From NCBI GenBank assembly GCA_963920705.1, contig OY987227.1:29245935-29309934 (forward strand): DNA of 64,000 nucleotides, written 5' to 3'. Positions within the stretch are counted from its first letter, which is position 1, and every line of letters begins with the position of its first letter. Shown in pieces: positions 13,253-25,624 of the stretch. The notes beneath the pieces are model-generated. The model saw only the letters and a program-made list of their open reading frames with translations. It was not told where the DNA came from and made no database searches. This DNA is from Odiellus spinosus (lineage: Eukaryota > Arthropoda > Arachnida > Opiliones > Phalangiidae). The translations under genes were made by a program, and so were the position numbers.

Positions 13253-13465
13253 GCCCGGAGCCGAGTAATCGACGCTCCCATTTTACTACAAATCAGGACG
13301 AAAGGGCGCTACGTACAAAGACACGCTCGCCCGCGGTGGATCTCGTCCAAATAAACTACCGGATTAATATTCCCTTTCCGACCGCGCTTCCGTTAACCCT
13401 TGCCGCTTAAAAGTTCGAAACGTATAGCGGAGCCCCCAAAAAGAAATGTAGAATGAAAGACTGAC

Positions 13466-13685
13466 CTGAGAATGATGTTGCGCCTTGGGTTGCATCCAGG
13501 CTTGAATATTCTGTTCCAAATACTGCTGAGCTTGCTGGGCCACCGGCGCCGGAACCGCGGACCCGACGCGACTCGGCGCTAATTGAGATTGTTGTTGCGA
13601 AGTCGGCGTCGAAGGATCGCGGTTGGCGGGAGACGACGAGGTTTTAGACTGTCGCGACGTCATCGTGGAATCGCGATTCACGCCG
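13466..13685 (-). CDS. Probable exon of an unrecognised Ser/Thr/Gln-rich protein
   Basis: Read on the minus strand, a long pyrimidine tract ending TTTCCGTAG precedes the exon, and it ends CAG followed by GTCAGT, a near-consensus 5' splice site. The exon is 220 nt, so it begins with the last base of a split codon and ends on a codon boundary. It is open throughout. After GVNRDST there is an internal Met (codon at 13667-13665) that could instead be the initiator, with the upstream part as 5' UTR. The product is rich in Ser, Thr, Pro and Gln (TSQQQSQLAPSR) and ends in a Gln-rich, possibly helical stretch (AQQAQQYLEQNIQAWMQPK). That pattern is common in disordered parts of transcription or RNA-regulatory proteins, but I do not recognise the family. 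Base use differs from the surroundings: I counted 25 CpA+TpG in 220 nt here against 10 in 240 nt at 18661-18900, as expected for CAG/CAA/TTG codons kept by selection. Exon status is inferred; neighbouring exons are not established. Confidence 0.45.
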
Positions 13686-16600
13686 CTACGGAAACAAAAA
13701 ACAAAAAAAAGAGGTCAAGGTCAGATTATATAATTAAAAAAAAAAATACACTTCCGCTCGAGTTAAAATCGTAAAAAATTTGTAGGAAACTAAATTATTT
13801 AAAATTCCGAAATTTGTCGCGTCTGTTTCCCGAAATAGACGCGAGAAATCAAGTCAAATCGATTAGAGAAAAAATGTTTCCCATTCATTTATATACGCGG
13901 CTTATAAGCAAATTACGAATCGATTCGCTTTGGACGCAATTTCTCGAGTAACGATTCGTTTCGAGTATCGTTAATTAAGGATAAATTCGACCCTAAGAAA
14001 TTTAAGGGTACGATATTAATCAACTTATTAAATAATTTATCCTCCAACCAATTCAATTCGTTTAATCTTTAATTACAATTTAAAGGCCGATATTTCGCCG
14101 AATCGCAAAATCGCGGCTGTTAATAGATACGACAATTTAGTTTAAATCCGAACAAAAACAACTTCTTCTAAGATATTTAAATCCGCTCTATCATTAACTG
14201 GGGGGGGAAGCGGAAGTTGAACCTCCGAAAGCGCTTGACCCTCTTAGTTCAATTTCGAAAACGAAACCCAATTGAAACGAAACATTCCGGGGGATTAAAA
14301 CGAGTCAAATGAGAATGATCTAGAACGAGGAACGAACGAATAAAACGATAGCGAATCAATGAACTCACATATACGTCATTAGTTCCCTAAAATACGTTTC
14401 TTATCGGAGTCTCTACCGGGCCGCAACTATCCCCAACCACTTTTCCTCCCTTCGACCAGATGACAGAGAGAGACGCGTACCGTATTCGTTCCCGAAATTG
14501 GGAGTAAATTTCGATACCCTTCCTATACGGAATATATACGCTCCCAAAAGATAAGCGGGCCATCAACGGTAGGAGGGGGGAGAGAGAGAGAGAGTCCAAC
14601 TAGCTAGGAGGAGAAGGAAAACTTATTAACGTCGGTGTCGTTCGCGATTATTGGCCAGAGAGTCCTTTTCGCCCACCCCTTTCCCCCGTACGAAGGTTTC
14701 TTTTTTTTTAACGATGTCAGCTTTTAAATCAAGTTTAATGGGCGATTAAAAACTCGTAGGTCGCCTAGCCGAGCTCGTAAAGGGCCGCTTTCCCGCACTC
14801 GACAAATATCAGCCGAGCGAGACGCGCTTAAAGAAATTTTTCCTCCTATAGGAACGTCGCCAAGATTGAAATTTCCCGGATTTAACAAAAAACAAACAAC
14901 GAAGAGTTAAATTTTCCTGAAAAGAAGATTTGAAATCGAAACATTCTATACGAGAAAAGGTTATTCGAGCCCCGCACTCCCGTCAGCCATGTCGGGTAAA
15001 GGGCAATTCGAGAGAGCCAAGAAGATATTTAGTTAGAAAGGTTGGCGCGGCTCGGGTTCGAGGGAGAACGTGTCGCTGGCGTGGTTCTAAGAGTCCAAGG
15101 AATTTTACACGAAGCTTCGATATACGATCCCCCCTAAAAGTACGTTTTAAATCTATTTTGGCGAAACCAGTTTAAAGTATTATTCTTAAATAATAATACC
15201 ATTATAGAAATTATAATAATTTCGCGCCAAATCAGTTAAAATCCATCGAAGAAATTAATAACGTAAAGACGAGAATGAAATGGAGGCTACGCCCCGCGCG
15301 CCTTTAAAGGATCAGAACACAGTTTTTTCTAATGGCCGCATTTTCGAGGGGGGGATAAATGACTTTTATAGCGCTTGGAGTCCATTTAAATTGCCAAATA
15401 CATCGGTGGCAATGGAAATGGGACGCGAATGAGGAGGAGGAGGAGGATGGGGCCAGGAGATCGGGATGGAAAACGTAAGGGGGTTGATAATGGAAAGAGC
15501 CGATATCTCTTTCCCGCTTTTTGTTTAAATTGTTCGATGGCTTTTTCATTTCGATCATTATCCGTTTTTTCGTTCCGTGATCGAGCGCCCGTTTCGAGTC
15601 TCTCCTAGTTCTATTATAGCTATCCGCCGCCCACTCCAGCGTTTCCCACGTACCGCTATATCGACGATCGACCTTATACGCGAACGCCTACATTTTCGCG
15701 AGTTTATAATTAATAAGTATATAGCGGCGTCCCGGCCCTAATTAAAGTTTATATCCAAATACGCGGAAAACTAGATTGGAAAATTGAACTCGTTTGAATT
15801 TTACAGGAGAACATGCACGGTGCTGAGCTTATTAATTACTATATTTATTAATTTAAAGGAGCGATTCCTTTACATCGCGTTCTTATTATTTTTAAATGAA
15901 TAAAGATATTAGTGAGAAACGAGCGCGGAAAATGAAAATGAACGTATAGTTTAGCTGGGTCGTCAGAAATAGAAATTTCAAAATAATACATTTTTAATAA
16001 ATACGATATTAAATTCCTTTAAGAAACGATAGTTTCTCGGAACAAATTTTCCGCCTATTCGAGAAATTCTCTAAAGAATTTATTAAAAACGATAGGATCG
16101 AGATAAATCGAATTTTAAACGCGAGAGAAAATAAAGGTTTTTAATTAAACTAACTAACGGGGATGTTTTATTTAACGAACGAAGAAAACCGCGATCGTTC
16201 GATAAGATTGACTCAGTTTGGGAATCGCGTACGTAGTTTTCACGAAAGGGGATAAATTCCCACTGCAGCTTGCCAACTACTCGCGAGTGCAATATCTGAA
16301 GCGGAGTGGGTTCAGTTTTGGAACTGATCCGTTCCGAACTATAATCGCGAGCTCCTGGCAACCCCGCGAACTTTCTTTCGCCTCCCCCCCTCGTAAACAA
16401 AGCTTATAGAGTGTTCGTTAATCTTTAATCGAGCTTCTCCTTCGTTATTCGTACACTTATTGATGACGCGTAGGTTCGGAGGAGATCGATCGCTCTTCCG
16501 AGGCGTATAGGTAGCCGCGTACTTTGGAAACTTTATTTCAAAACTAATATAACGCTAGATATAAAGGATTATAAAAGAGGTTTAAAACTGAGGAGGCTAG

Positions 16601-18080
16601 AAACGGATAAAAACATTAATCAGAGTTCGGCTGAATAAATCCCCGTCTGGAATCTTTCCCACGCCTTTTTCGCGGCCAACCATTATTTTAACAAAATTCA
16701 TTACGGATAGAAGTATCGGATCTATAGTAAACCCGCGTTACGTTAAAGGTTCGTATCACCGAGACAATTCCGCGGGGCTAACCTACGCGTACTAGGGGTA
16801 CCTTCGACGATTTCGGTTACCTAGGAGATTGACGCTATAGAAATTATATAATAAACTTTGCATACGCGTTAAATTTCGGTAAAATGAATTGAAATTTGAG
16901 TGGGGATGCTTGGTCGATTCATTCGCGGAATTAGCAAGGATACGGGTGGGACTCGGGATCAATAGCAATCTGGCGGTGGGATAAGAAGGGGTTACGAAAC
17001 GAGACTGACTTTAATCATTACGTCAAAAAACGCGTGACGAGAGCCAGTTTCGGGGGATTACAACCCGGTCTCTACACCTAAACGCCCCCCCCCCAAAAAA
17101 AAAGAAGGGGTTTCGAGACGAGATAAGAAATTCCGGACGCAACCTATATGCAGCCAGTGTTTAGTCTCAACTCTTTGACGAACGCCAAACCTAAAACTAT
17201 ATCGAGCAAATATCCGTCGGGGTGCCAAGCCTAAAAGATTATCCAAAAGTTTATATCCGATCTCAATAGACAAAGAGCAATAACAATAAGATCCTCATTT
17301 CCGCGGGAACATTTCCTTCTAATCTTAAGAGCCTTCGTCTTTCCTCCCGAATAGAAATTGCCCAATTACTTTTACTGACGAATGCATCCGAAGATGAACT
17401 CTCCGTTTCCTAACTCCTACTCATAGGGCGCGTTTAAGTTCGATAGAGAAATAAAACGCCGAAACCTGACTTCGATATTCTTAAATACGGATCGATATCG
17501 ATTAATTATAATCGAAAGAAAGAAGATGAGGAAGAGAGAAGTAGAACAAAAACGACGGACTGCTATTGGGGGTGATGGCACCGCGGGGATTAAGAGATAA
17601 TCCGCGATTTTTAATTCCGGGTATATCTTCCGGGTGCGGGGGTTATTTTAACGGGGTTAGCCGATAATTTATTGGAATAATAGCTTCGTCGTGGCCAGGA
17701 AGAATATGAACGCGACGCTATTTAAGCGAATATTTTTCTCGTTCTAATCCAACAGGCTGATTGCGGAAGGAAAGAGAAGGTCGACTAAAGATGGTTCGCT
17801 TATCAGTTTTCGCGGTATTCCAAAGATATTTGGGGGGCGCGTTGAGAATTTCGGATTCGATCTGTACGGCGTATTCCGAACGACGATTCTCGCGCCTTCA
17901 AAGGCCCATTTTCTCGCCCGTTCTACATTGGAGGGCGTGGGGAACGGGGAACGGGGGGGTATTGGGGTAGCGCGGCTTCCTTTTCTTTATCAAGCTTTCT
18001 CCCGCGCCTCATTAGTCGGATAAGATCCCCACGCGGCGCGTGCAACCGAGAACGTCCAAAAGCTAAGCCTAAAAACGCCG
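13686..18080. other. Unannotated DNA upstream of the exon
   Basis: The bases directly above 13685 (minus sense) form the pyrimidine tract of the exon's acceptor. The rest has no supported gene. A weak ORF lies at 15304-15558. 16200-16400 has above-average TpG/CpA and is open on both strands (105 codons minus, 63 plus), which might mark an old exon, but no splice borders are convincing. Confidence 0.4.
15304..15558 (-). CDS. Weak candidate ORF, 84 codons
   Basis: This ATG-started frame encodes a balanced peptide beginning MIEMKKPSNNLNKKRERDIG. It has a six-Ser run made by a GAG/GGA microsatellite at about 15431-15447, then a His/Cys patch (HFHCHRC). Local CpA/TpG content looks higher than in the flanks, which is the only compositional hint of coding. 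It lies about 1.6 kb upstream (in transcript sense) of the exon at 13466-13685, on the same strand, so it could belong to the same gene. I see no clear splice sites joining them. An ORF of this size is expected by chance in 64 kb. Confidence 0.1.
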   Translation of the reverse strand: MIEMKKPSNNLNKKRERDIGSFHYQPPYVFHPDLLAPSSSSSSFASHFHCHRCIWQFKWTPSAIKVIYPPLENAAIRKNCVLIL

Positions 18081-18103
18081 CTCCTCTCTACGAAAGAGAG
18101 GAG
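18081..18103. repeat. Hairpin, 9-bp stem
   Basis: CTCCTCTCT at 18081-18089 pairs with AGAGAGGAG at 18095-18103 across the loop ACGAA. It lies in a GC-moderate stretch. No T-run follows, so it is not a bacterial-type terminator. Confidence 0.6.
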
Positions 18104-18332
18104 AAACACTCGCGTCTAGAAGAGCTCGGCTCTCTTCAAAATGAAATCGCTGATGGAAGAGGAGTTTGGAGCCGCGACCTAAAAGAATTCCGGTACTTAA
18201 CATTTCTATCCGCCCCGCGTACTAAGAGCCGCCACCAGCCCGCATCCAGAAAGAGCTAAGCCCATTCTTCTCTCTTCCCCGCCGTATACGCGTGATGAAA
18301 ATACTAATATTACTCCGGGAGGACAATGCTAG

Positions 18333-18349
18333 CCCCCCCCCCCCCCCCC
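18333..18349 (+). repeat. Poly-C run, 17 bases
   Basis: Uninterrupted C17, the longest G/C homopolymer in the window. Confidence 0.92.
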
Positions 18350-19548
18350 AATTCCATCTCGTAGACGAATTTATTTGAAAAGTTCAAAACAACTAAGCTA
18401 TAAGCGAGCTCGGAGAGGATTTTTGAGAAAAGGAAACGCAACCTACATTCGATGACCTTGTCGCGACCTCGCGCCAGGATTTAGGGATGACCCCGAACGT
18501 CAAGGGTTTTGGAAAACAATAAAATACTCGTCAGACTGTCCATCTGTCCGAGACTCGAAACAAACGTCAAGGGAACTTTAAAACTACGCCTACGGCTAAT
18601 TTAACATCCTCTACGGAGAGATAAAATTGGCATCGAGCTCCTATTTAAAATAATAATTAAAGAAATTTCAATATAATTATTTTAAATTACGCGAATTGTA
18701 TGAAACGAGAATTTTCTTATCCGCGAAGTTTATACGAGTATAATCTCGCGGTGAATAGATTAGGATTAAAATGGCTTCGAAACTATTTGATCTCTCTTCG
18801 CGGATAAACCCAACTTTCGTTTAACTCGAGTCGAAATTAAAGGGAATACGAAATATCCTAATAAATAAAACAAGGGGGCTAAAAGATGATGGTTCGATCC
18901 GATTCGCGTAGGCAACGCGAGCGATTTAACTACTTAATTACAAAGGCAAAACCCGAACCCGATCGCGTTAATTAAGCGGGAAGAAACGCGATCGTATAAA
19001 AGAAATCGCGCGTTTATTTATTTAACGCTATTTCTTTAAATTTTTTATTTTCATTAAATTTTGCCATTATTTCCGGGGTGACGTAACTACTATTACGTAA
19101 CTATTTGAGCCGAGCTCCGGCTGCCGCGTTCGCGCGAAAACGCGTTTATTTTGGCGGTAATAAGCTTAGTTTCGTCGTTCGTGATTTATTTGTCTAATTT
19201 AAAAATGCGAATTTGTTCGCGGCGGTCGTTCTTCGCTTACCATAAAACTATTTATAATCCTTACAATTTTTCGAATACGAGCGGTGCAGGAAAAATAATA
19301 AAATTGCCCGAACTATAATTACTAATTAGCGAAACGAACAAATTCGCGCTCAAAAAGAGACAAATACTCGGCGAACTTCGTATTTCGCGAGGATAAATAT
19401 TCCGACAATTTAACTGGAAAGCGGGAAAAGGGAAAGGAGAGTCCTTCCTCCGCCTTCCAAAGTACTTTCTAAATAAGCGCGTATTAACTGTCAGCCAGCG
19501 TATCTACGATAATTAAAGAAGCGAAAATATGACGAAGAGAAGGACAGA

Positions 19549-19564
19549 CCCCCCCCCCCCCCCC
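19549..19564 (+). repeat. Poly-C run, 16 bases
   Basis: Uninterrupted C16; creates a poly-Gly stretch in an antisense frame that should not be read as protein. Confidence 0.92.
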
Positions 19565-21185
19565 GTCGTTACGATCATCCGGAGTTTGCGTCGCGCCCCG
19601 ACCTAGTTTCCCGGCTATCTCTACTTTAGACAAATCGAGGGATATTAAGAGGGACCTCGATACGCGAACCGCGGTTTCCAAAGCGCTTCTCGGTACCAGA
19701 ATGAAATTTATTCGGGAGAGAATATAATAATATAATAAGGTTGGCGGTTCGGTCGGGGGCCCAACCGCGAGACGTTCAAGCGTTCGTTTAAAAGCCAAGA
19801 AAAGAAGGAGCCCAAAAGAGACAATCGCGGGGGAGGGGGGGGGGAGCCGAGATTCGCTTTTCATCTTTGGCCCGAGGGACCTACCAGAGAGAAAACCACG
19901 AATCCCAAAAAAAATGACCTTTTCGGACAGCCAAGGCGAACTTATTACAACGGCGTTTTTTTGGAGAAGTGGCCGCTTTTAGTTGATCGCTCTTTGATGA
20001 TGTTTTAATAATTTAGTTTTTATAGATAGGCGTAGTACAATATCTAGGAAACAAATATCGAAAATTCGCGATATTTGATCCCGGAATTAAAGTTAAAATT
20101 TAAATTAATTTAAATCTATAATCTCTTAGAATTCGTTTCTCGGGGAAACGGAACAATTTCTCAAGGTTGGGACTGAGCTATTTTTAATTTATCATCTATT
20201 AATTTAAATTTTTGTCGCCTCCACGCTAAACCGAATACTTTGGTTGACGCGATACCACTTCCACAAAAAATCATCGTGATCGCTTAATTTATTATATAAC
20301 CTAATATTTTTCCCCTTGCCTTTTCTTTTTTTTTCTCAATGTCGTGGCTCGGCTTCTGACTCGATCTCCTCGAGTGACCGTACAAAGGGTTGGGGGGTGA
20401 TGTCAAACAATTTAATAGAAGTGGGGGGGGGGGGGGGAGACCCATTAGAAGGGAGACTATGGGAGTGTATAGGGGTATACCATTTAGGTTGGCACATCGC
20501 GCGTTATTTATTTATTCGATATATAATGTTGACGGATCACTTCCGCTTGTCACCCGTTGCCACCCTCAACCCCCCCCCCCCCCAAAATCTCATTCTTTCT
20601 TTCTTACTTTCCTTCGCTAGGCCTATTTATTTTTTAACCCGGCGTTAAGCCTTCGCTCGAGACTAAAATTATTATCAGTTTTCTCCAAGGTTTTCTTTTT
20701 TAATTTACGAAGAAACAAAGGTCGCGTCACGGGGAGAAGAAAATAAAAAGGATATTGGCTTAGAACAAAAGATTTCAAAAGGGGACATTAATTTACGGCG
20801 ATAATAAGGCGGGGGAGGGGGAGGGGGAGAAGGAGCGTATCAAGCCCGGGTTAAATAATAACAGTCACGTTTAATAATAAGAGATAGTTTATATAAGAAA
20901 GGCCGGCTTCCGGTTTCCGCCCCCACGCGTCACGTATCACGCGCGCGCGCCCGTTCCGAGTTTCGCGCCAACGATCGCCGTCGATTATTACGCTCGTCAT
21001 TTATAGCGGGTCTTAATTAAGCCGCGCTTGGAACCGTGGGAAACGCGTTAAGCCAACTCTTACGTCACGAGAGGGGGCGTTGGTCATCCCTAATCAACTT
21101 TAACGTAATAGACTAGGAGGTCAAAGACAAATAATAGCGTTCCTTCTAAGCAGGCTGCTTTTTTTTCACAACTTACCACCAACAA

Positions 21186-21214
21186 GCTAAATTACCGGGT
21201 AATGGTAATTTAGC
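21186..21214. repeat. Hairpin with perfect 11-bp arms
   Basis: GCTAAATTACC at 21186-21196 pairs with GGTAATTTAGC at 21204-21214, loop of seven. It may be the collapsed remnant of a foldback element or a structured RNA; no family assignment. Confidence 0.65.
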
Positions 21215-23457
21215 GTTTGGTCCGCCGAATTAGGGTCTAACTACGAATAAATCCAAAAATGATATTCCACCTAACCCCAAGCAACGCGACATTAGCTAAA
21301 CTATACCAATCAGCCCCGGATGGCGCGATGACCAATTTGGGGGTCAGAGGTTTTACCTAGATCGGTACGATCGTACTTTTGGCAAACGGATTAAAAGCGT
21401 ACTCACATCCTTAGTAATTAATCCTCCAATTAGAAACGATTCAAAATCGCGACTGTACCGGCCTATATAAAATAAGCGGGCGCCTCGTCGAAAACCGAAC
21501 AAAATACTGGCACCGATTTACTAATTTGAGTCATTCGCGGAATCGGACGATCCTATTCTTAAATCGGTACAATTAAGAGGGGTAAAAGGGTCGCGTTTAA
21601 ATATACGGGTGGGGGGGGGGATACTCGAAAACGTTCGCGTGGGAAGCCAATCAAAATTGAACTCGATGATTTAAAAAATAAAAAAATATTAAACGCCAAC
21701 GCGTGATGGAGCGAAAGAAAAAATATTTTTCCATTTCACGAAACTCGAGCGAAAGCTAGTTTTTAAACTGTCATTGACCTTGACGCGTAAACGCCGGAAT
21801 CAATTTTAAGTTTTCACCGCGCATCGTTTAATCAAACTCATTCCGAATAAAAGATTAATAGAAACATATTATTTAAACCAATACTTAAAGGTGAATTTAG
21901 GGTTTTTTAAGCAAAATTTTTGGATCGACGTCCGTGGGAATCCTCCTTTAATCAGCTCGCGCTGCACGCGACGCTTCGAATCGCGTAGAAGATTTAAGCC
22001 GGATTCACACGTACCCCAATTAATTGTACGGGCGCGCGAGATTAAAACGCGTGAAAGTAGCCGCGCGCGCGCGCGTTCGACTTTTACGTTCCCATTAGCG
22101 CGCGGTAACGTATCATACGGCGCGTGCCGAAAACTTACAACGTTAGTGGAAACTAAGCTTGATAGGAGATAAAATAAGTAGAAGGCTATTGTTAGTGGCA
22201 CGCGCTGAAAAGTGAAAACTGATATTGTAGGTAGGAGGGGAATGAATCCGGATGGAGGGGTGAATATATCCTCGCGGGTATGCAAAACAGATACCGGGCG
22301 CGTGCAAATGGAGCGAGTTAAATCAAGGAGGGGTTGCCATGACGACCAACGAACGCCGAACCAGAAGAGAGCCAAAAGAGAGAAAGAGAAAAAAAAATTA
22401 GGATATGGGGGAGGGGGGGAAGGAAAAGACTCGTGTAACGGGAGCGTAATGGGATGGAGAAATGCTAGAAATTCCTGGCTTCTACGACTAGAGAGCCCGG
22501 CCGCGTCAGAACCAACTCTCGCCGCCACCAGAACCTATTAATGTTAAGACACCCCCTCCCTCTTCCCTCGTCCTAGCTAGCTAGCGCGGTTGCGGGCAAA
22601 AGGCCCGCGTCCAACTAGAAAATTCCCCCAAGATCCACCTACATTCGTTTACACTCTAAAAACGACTACGTTTCCTAAGAGTAACCGATACTTATGGGAA
22701 GGCGTTTCGTAGCCCATTTTAAGCTGGAAACACAACGTATACGCGAACGAGGACTTTAAAGAAAAATCTACCCCAAAACTCCATTTTTTCCCGCGCGGAA
22801 TTTTTCCGGTAAAAGTAAAGTACTCGAAAATATCCAAGAAAAACAAAATTCGATCCAAAAAACTTAACGTAAGGTATCAGTCTGGCTTCTTCCGTTTCGT
22901 TGTCGACATCGACAATGTTTAATTAGCGTTAGCGAGGTTAAACGAGCTCCGATATCACGTTCAACCGTTCCAGAGTCGACCATTTAAAAATTGGGAACGG
23001 TCAAGTGGATTAGACTTTTCCTTTCCACGCGGGAAGAATATGTAAGAATTCTTATTATTTCGACGCGGTTTCTCGTAAAGAGATAAAGAGCTTCCATCGT
23101 CTACGGATCTCGCTCGATCTATTTAGAAATATGGCGAAAAATTGGCTTAAAACGCGAAAGAGTCGACGAAGCTCGAATATCACTGGCGCTTTCTAAAGCG
23201 GATTACGACACTTTTCTACACTATACACGCTGTCAATGAGGAAGCGAGAAGATGGACGGGAAATACTTCTATAGGAGGGTGTCCCTATAAGCGTTCCGCG
23301 CAATTAGCCCCCCCCCCCCCGCACTATTACGGGCTCAAAAACGGTTCCTACATTTAGTTCATTGTCCGAAAAAGATTTCATTACTCGCGGTATTAGGCCG
23401 CGATAATAAAAGCTTCGTTTCTTCCCGAAAACGCCAATTCACGCGTCAACCCCTTAC

Positions 23458-23494
23458 GATAAAACCCCATATATAGAAAATATGGGGGTTTATC
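23458..23494. repeat. Hairpin with 15-bp arms
   Basis: GATAAAACCCCATAT at 23458-23472 pairs with ATATGGGGGTTTATC at 23480-23494 with one mismatch and a seven-base loop. It is likely a short foldback remnant; no second copy was noticed. Confidence 0.7.
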
Positions 23495-23692
23495 CCTTTC
23501 CCGATCGTGGAACCAGGCTTATTTACGAATATAAAGGGATAATGAATATACGAAAAAGGGATCACGCGCTCGCGGGACAATTGGAAAATGACGCCGACAG
23601 TTCACTTTCCCTTTAGAGTACTTATTCCCAAAGAGCGTTATTTAATAAAGGATGCAAAAATCTGATCACATTTTTCTATAATTCGGGTGATT

Positions 23693-23705
23693 GGGGGGGG
23701 GGGGG
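23693..23705 (+). repeat. Poly-G run, 13 bases
   Basis: Uninterrupted G13. A poly-C run of about 11 lies nearby at about 23309. Confidence 0.9.
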
Positions 23706-24125
23706 TGTTTGATGGGGAGGATCCCCCGATATATCAATAAGAGAAGAGGATACGGGAACGGAGAAAAATCAAGGTTCGAGGACTTTTACGGGTAATAAGC
23801 GCCGAAAAGAGAATAGGCCCGCGGGGGAGCCACCCCCCCCTCCCCGACTTGACTAGCGTATAACAAAGGCACGAAGCGGGGAAGAGAGGGGAGCCTCCCG
23901 GCGTTATAGGCCTATTTTAGACACGCTCGAACAACGCGGAAGGAGAGCCCTATGGGTCCAGATGTAGCGGTTCCTAGGCATAGTCGCCGCTTCTATATCA
24001 GCGCTCGAAGAATGGACATTCGTTTCTAGCTCTGACATTTAAGGCCGCGAATTAAATTAAAGAGTTCTAGCGCTTTTATATCGTTAAGCTTATAGCCAAA
24101 AATGGACGCTTTACGAACTAGCGCG

Positions 24126-24152
24126 GGATGGATGGATGGATGGATGGATGGA
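24126..24152 (+). repeat. (GGAT)n microsatellite, nearly 7 units
   Basis: Perfect tetranucleotide array. Shorter GGATGGATGG strings occur elsewhere, for example at about 4105. Confidence 0.92.
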
Positions 24153-25494
24153 CGCGACTCGCGGCCAGATATGGAAAGATATATAGTTTAATTGACGGTC
24201 GATTCTCCGAAAGAGGATTCTTATAATTGATTGGCGTTCAATTGGCGAGCCCCTCGTTAGCGCCACTCTGTTTTCTCTATAGACAGCCCCCCGCTTAGAG
24301 CGCGTCCCGCCTGTCGCTTAATGGCCGAACTTTCGCTCTCCGCGACTCACTCCGAGCCATTCCTCTCGCAAATTGGAAAACAATTAAAAGTCGACAGTTC
24401 CTATATCTCTTTCTCCAATTTCGATTCGATTTCGCGGCCTAACTATTACGTCTACGCGTATACTTTAAAGCGGCCGAACAAACTCTCCTCGAACTAAAAT
24501 TCAATTTAACAAACTCGTTTCTAAAGTTTAAAAAGTTCCGATTGAGTTTACAATTCGATCCGAACTTGTACGAAAACTCGTGACGAACCAACGCGGCGAA
24601 TGAGAGAGAGACCAGCTTATATAATATCCATCGTCCGAGGCATTAGCGAATTAACCGTTAAGAATAAGACGAATTAACCCTTGACCCGCGTAGAGGCAAT
24701 GACCAAACTAGACTTTTACGAGAGATTTCCTTATAGAAAATCAGGCAAAATTAAACAATCCGATTTTCTATTCAAATTTAACCAAATTTTCGAAATTAAT
24801 CGCGGAAATTAATTTTTTTTGTCGTCTATATAAACGTAAAATAAATAAAATATTTTATCAGCCCTTTATGATTGGTGAATAATAAATACGATTGAAACGC
24901 GTAACGCTCGTTCAACGCTACGTTTATTAAAGCAACGTTTATTAAAGTCTATTTAAATATTTAAAAGTATTCCCAGATATATTCAAATAGAGCGAAACTT
25001 TAGTAAAGACTTGGCTATCCACGCTCGTATAAGCGTATAGGAATTCCCCCCTTCCTTTTCTAGTAAACGCCCCCCCCCCTTCCCCTTATAGTCGGGCTTA
25101 TTACGTATAGCGAGATCGAGGTAATAACGTTTTTTAGAAACGAGCGTTTAAATATTCGCGAACTGGAACCGACACGCATTAGTCGCCTGATATAAAAACA
25201 ACAACAACGTCTTACAATATTTGCATTCCCTAATAATAGTCACGAAAAAGCGTTTAACTATCCTCGATCCTCGATCCTTATTCCCTCTCTCCTATTCCTT
25301 CGGCTCTTTCGAAACAAATCGTCATAATGGCAAAAAGGGGAAGCCCATTGATAGGAACGGGTTAAAGCTCCTTCTTACGGAAGAAAATAGTCCCCTCGCG
25401 GTAACACGCCTTATTATAGCCGCGCGATCGAACCCGGTATACGATTTAGCCAATAACTAAGAGAAAGAGAGAGAAAGATTAGTAATTTCAATGG

Positions 25495-25624
25495 CAGGGT
25501 TTCCACATTTTTTTTTAGATTGAAATTCCCTGACTTTTTAAAATAACTTAAAATTCCCCGACTTCTTTGGTTCATTTTCAAATTGCCCGACTTTCCCCGT
25601 TTTCCCTGACCCGTGGCAACCGTG
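25495..25624 (+). mobile_element. CCCTGAC-family MITE, internally deleted copy (A)
   Basis: Starts CAGGGTTTCCACATTTTTTT and ends CCCTGACCCGTGGCAACC then GTG. The ends are inverse complements over about 12 bases (CAGGGTTGCCAC type). Compared with the 313-base copy at 59772, it keeps both ends and the AAAATAACTTAAAATTCCCC block but lacks roughly 180 internal bases. AATGG directly precedes and follows the element, a possible five-base target duplication. It has no coding capacity. I have seen this kind of repeat widely in invertebrate sequence but will not assign a superfamily. Confidence 0.75.

Larger units (their letters stand above)
9974..13465. other. Presumed intronic or downstream DNA of the 13.5 kb exon
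   Basis: If the exon at 13466-13685 is real, its transcript continues into this interval on the minus strand. The only exon-like segment I could find is the weak one at 10555-10621. The rest is AT-rich with poly-A (11084-11105, 11582-11606) and poly-G tracts and one copy of a dispersed AT-rich repeat at about 12417-12550. Confidence 0.35.
18104..21185. other. Unannotated DNA
   Basis: No gene supported. Holds the poly-C runs at 18333 and 19549, a poly-G run at about 20426 and a poly-C run at about 20571. At 20540-20567 the string CTTCCGCTTGTCACCC, like the end of element F, runs into GTTGCCACCCT, like the end of the CCCTGAC element. It may be a tiny junction remnant. 20925-21010 is CpG-dense (GCGCGCGCGC). 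Confidence 0.45.
21215..25494. other. Unannotated DNA
   Basis: No gene supported. The longest open frame of the window, 219 codons on the minus strand at 21869-22528, lies here over purine-rich plus-strand sequence and is judged a shadow. 21990-22130 is CpG-rich with an AATTAATTGTACG-type palindrome. A 13-base unit ACGTTTATTAAAG is repeated at 24920-24932 and 24935-24947. Confidence 0.45.

Noticed and set aside
20540-20567. Junction of an F-like end with a CCCTGAC-like end
   Set aside because: Only about 28 bases match and no element body follows. Mentioned in the block entry but not called as an element.
21990-22130. CpG-rich palindromic stretch resembling a MITE end
   Set aside because: The candidate arms do not pair over a useful length and no second copy was found.
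21869-22528. Longest open frame of the window, 219 codons, minus strand
   Set aside because: It runs over purine-rich plus-strand sequence that lacks minus-strand stops. It shows Pro/Phe/Ser/Leu runs from simple sequence, has no recognisable domain, and antisense frames are open too.
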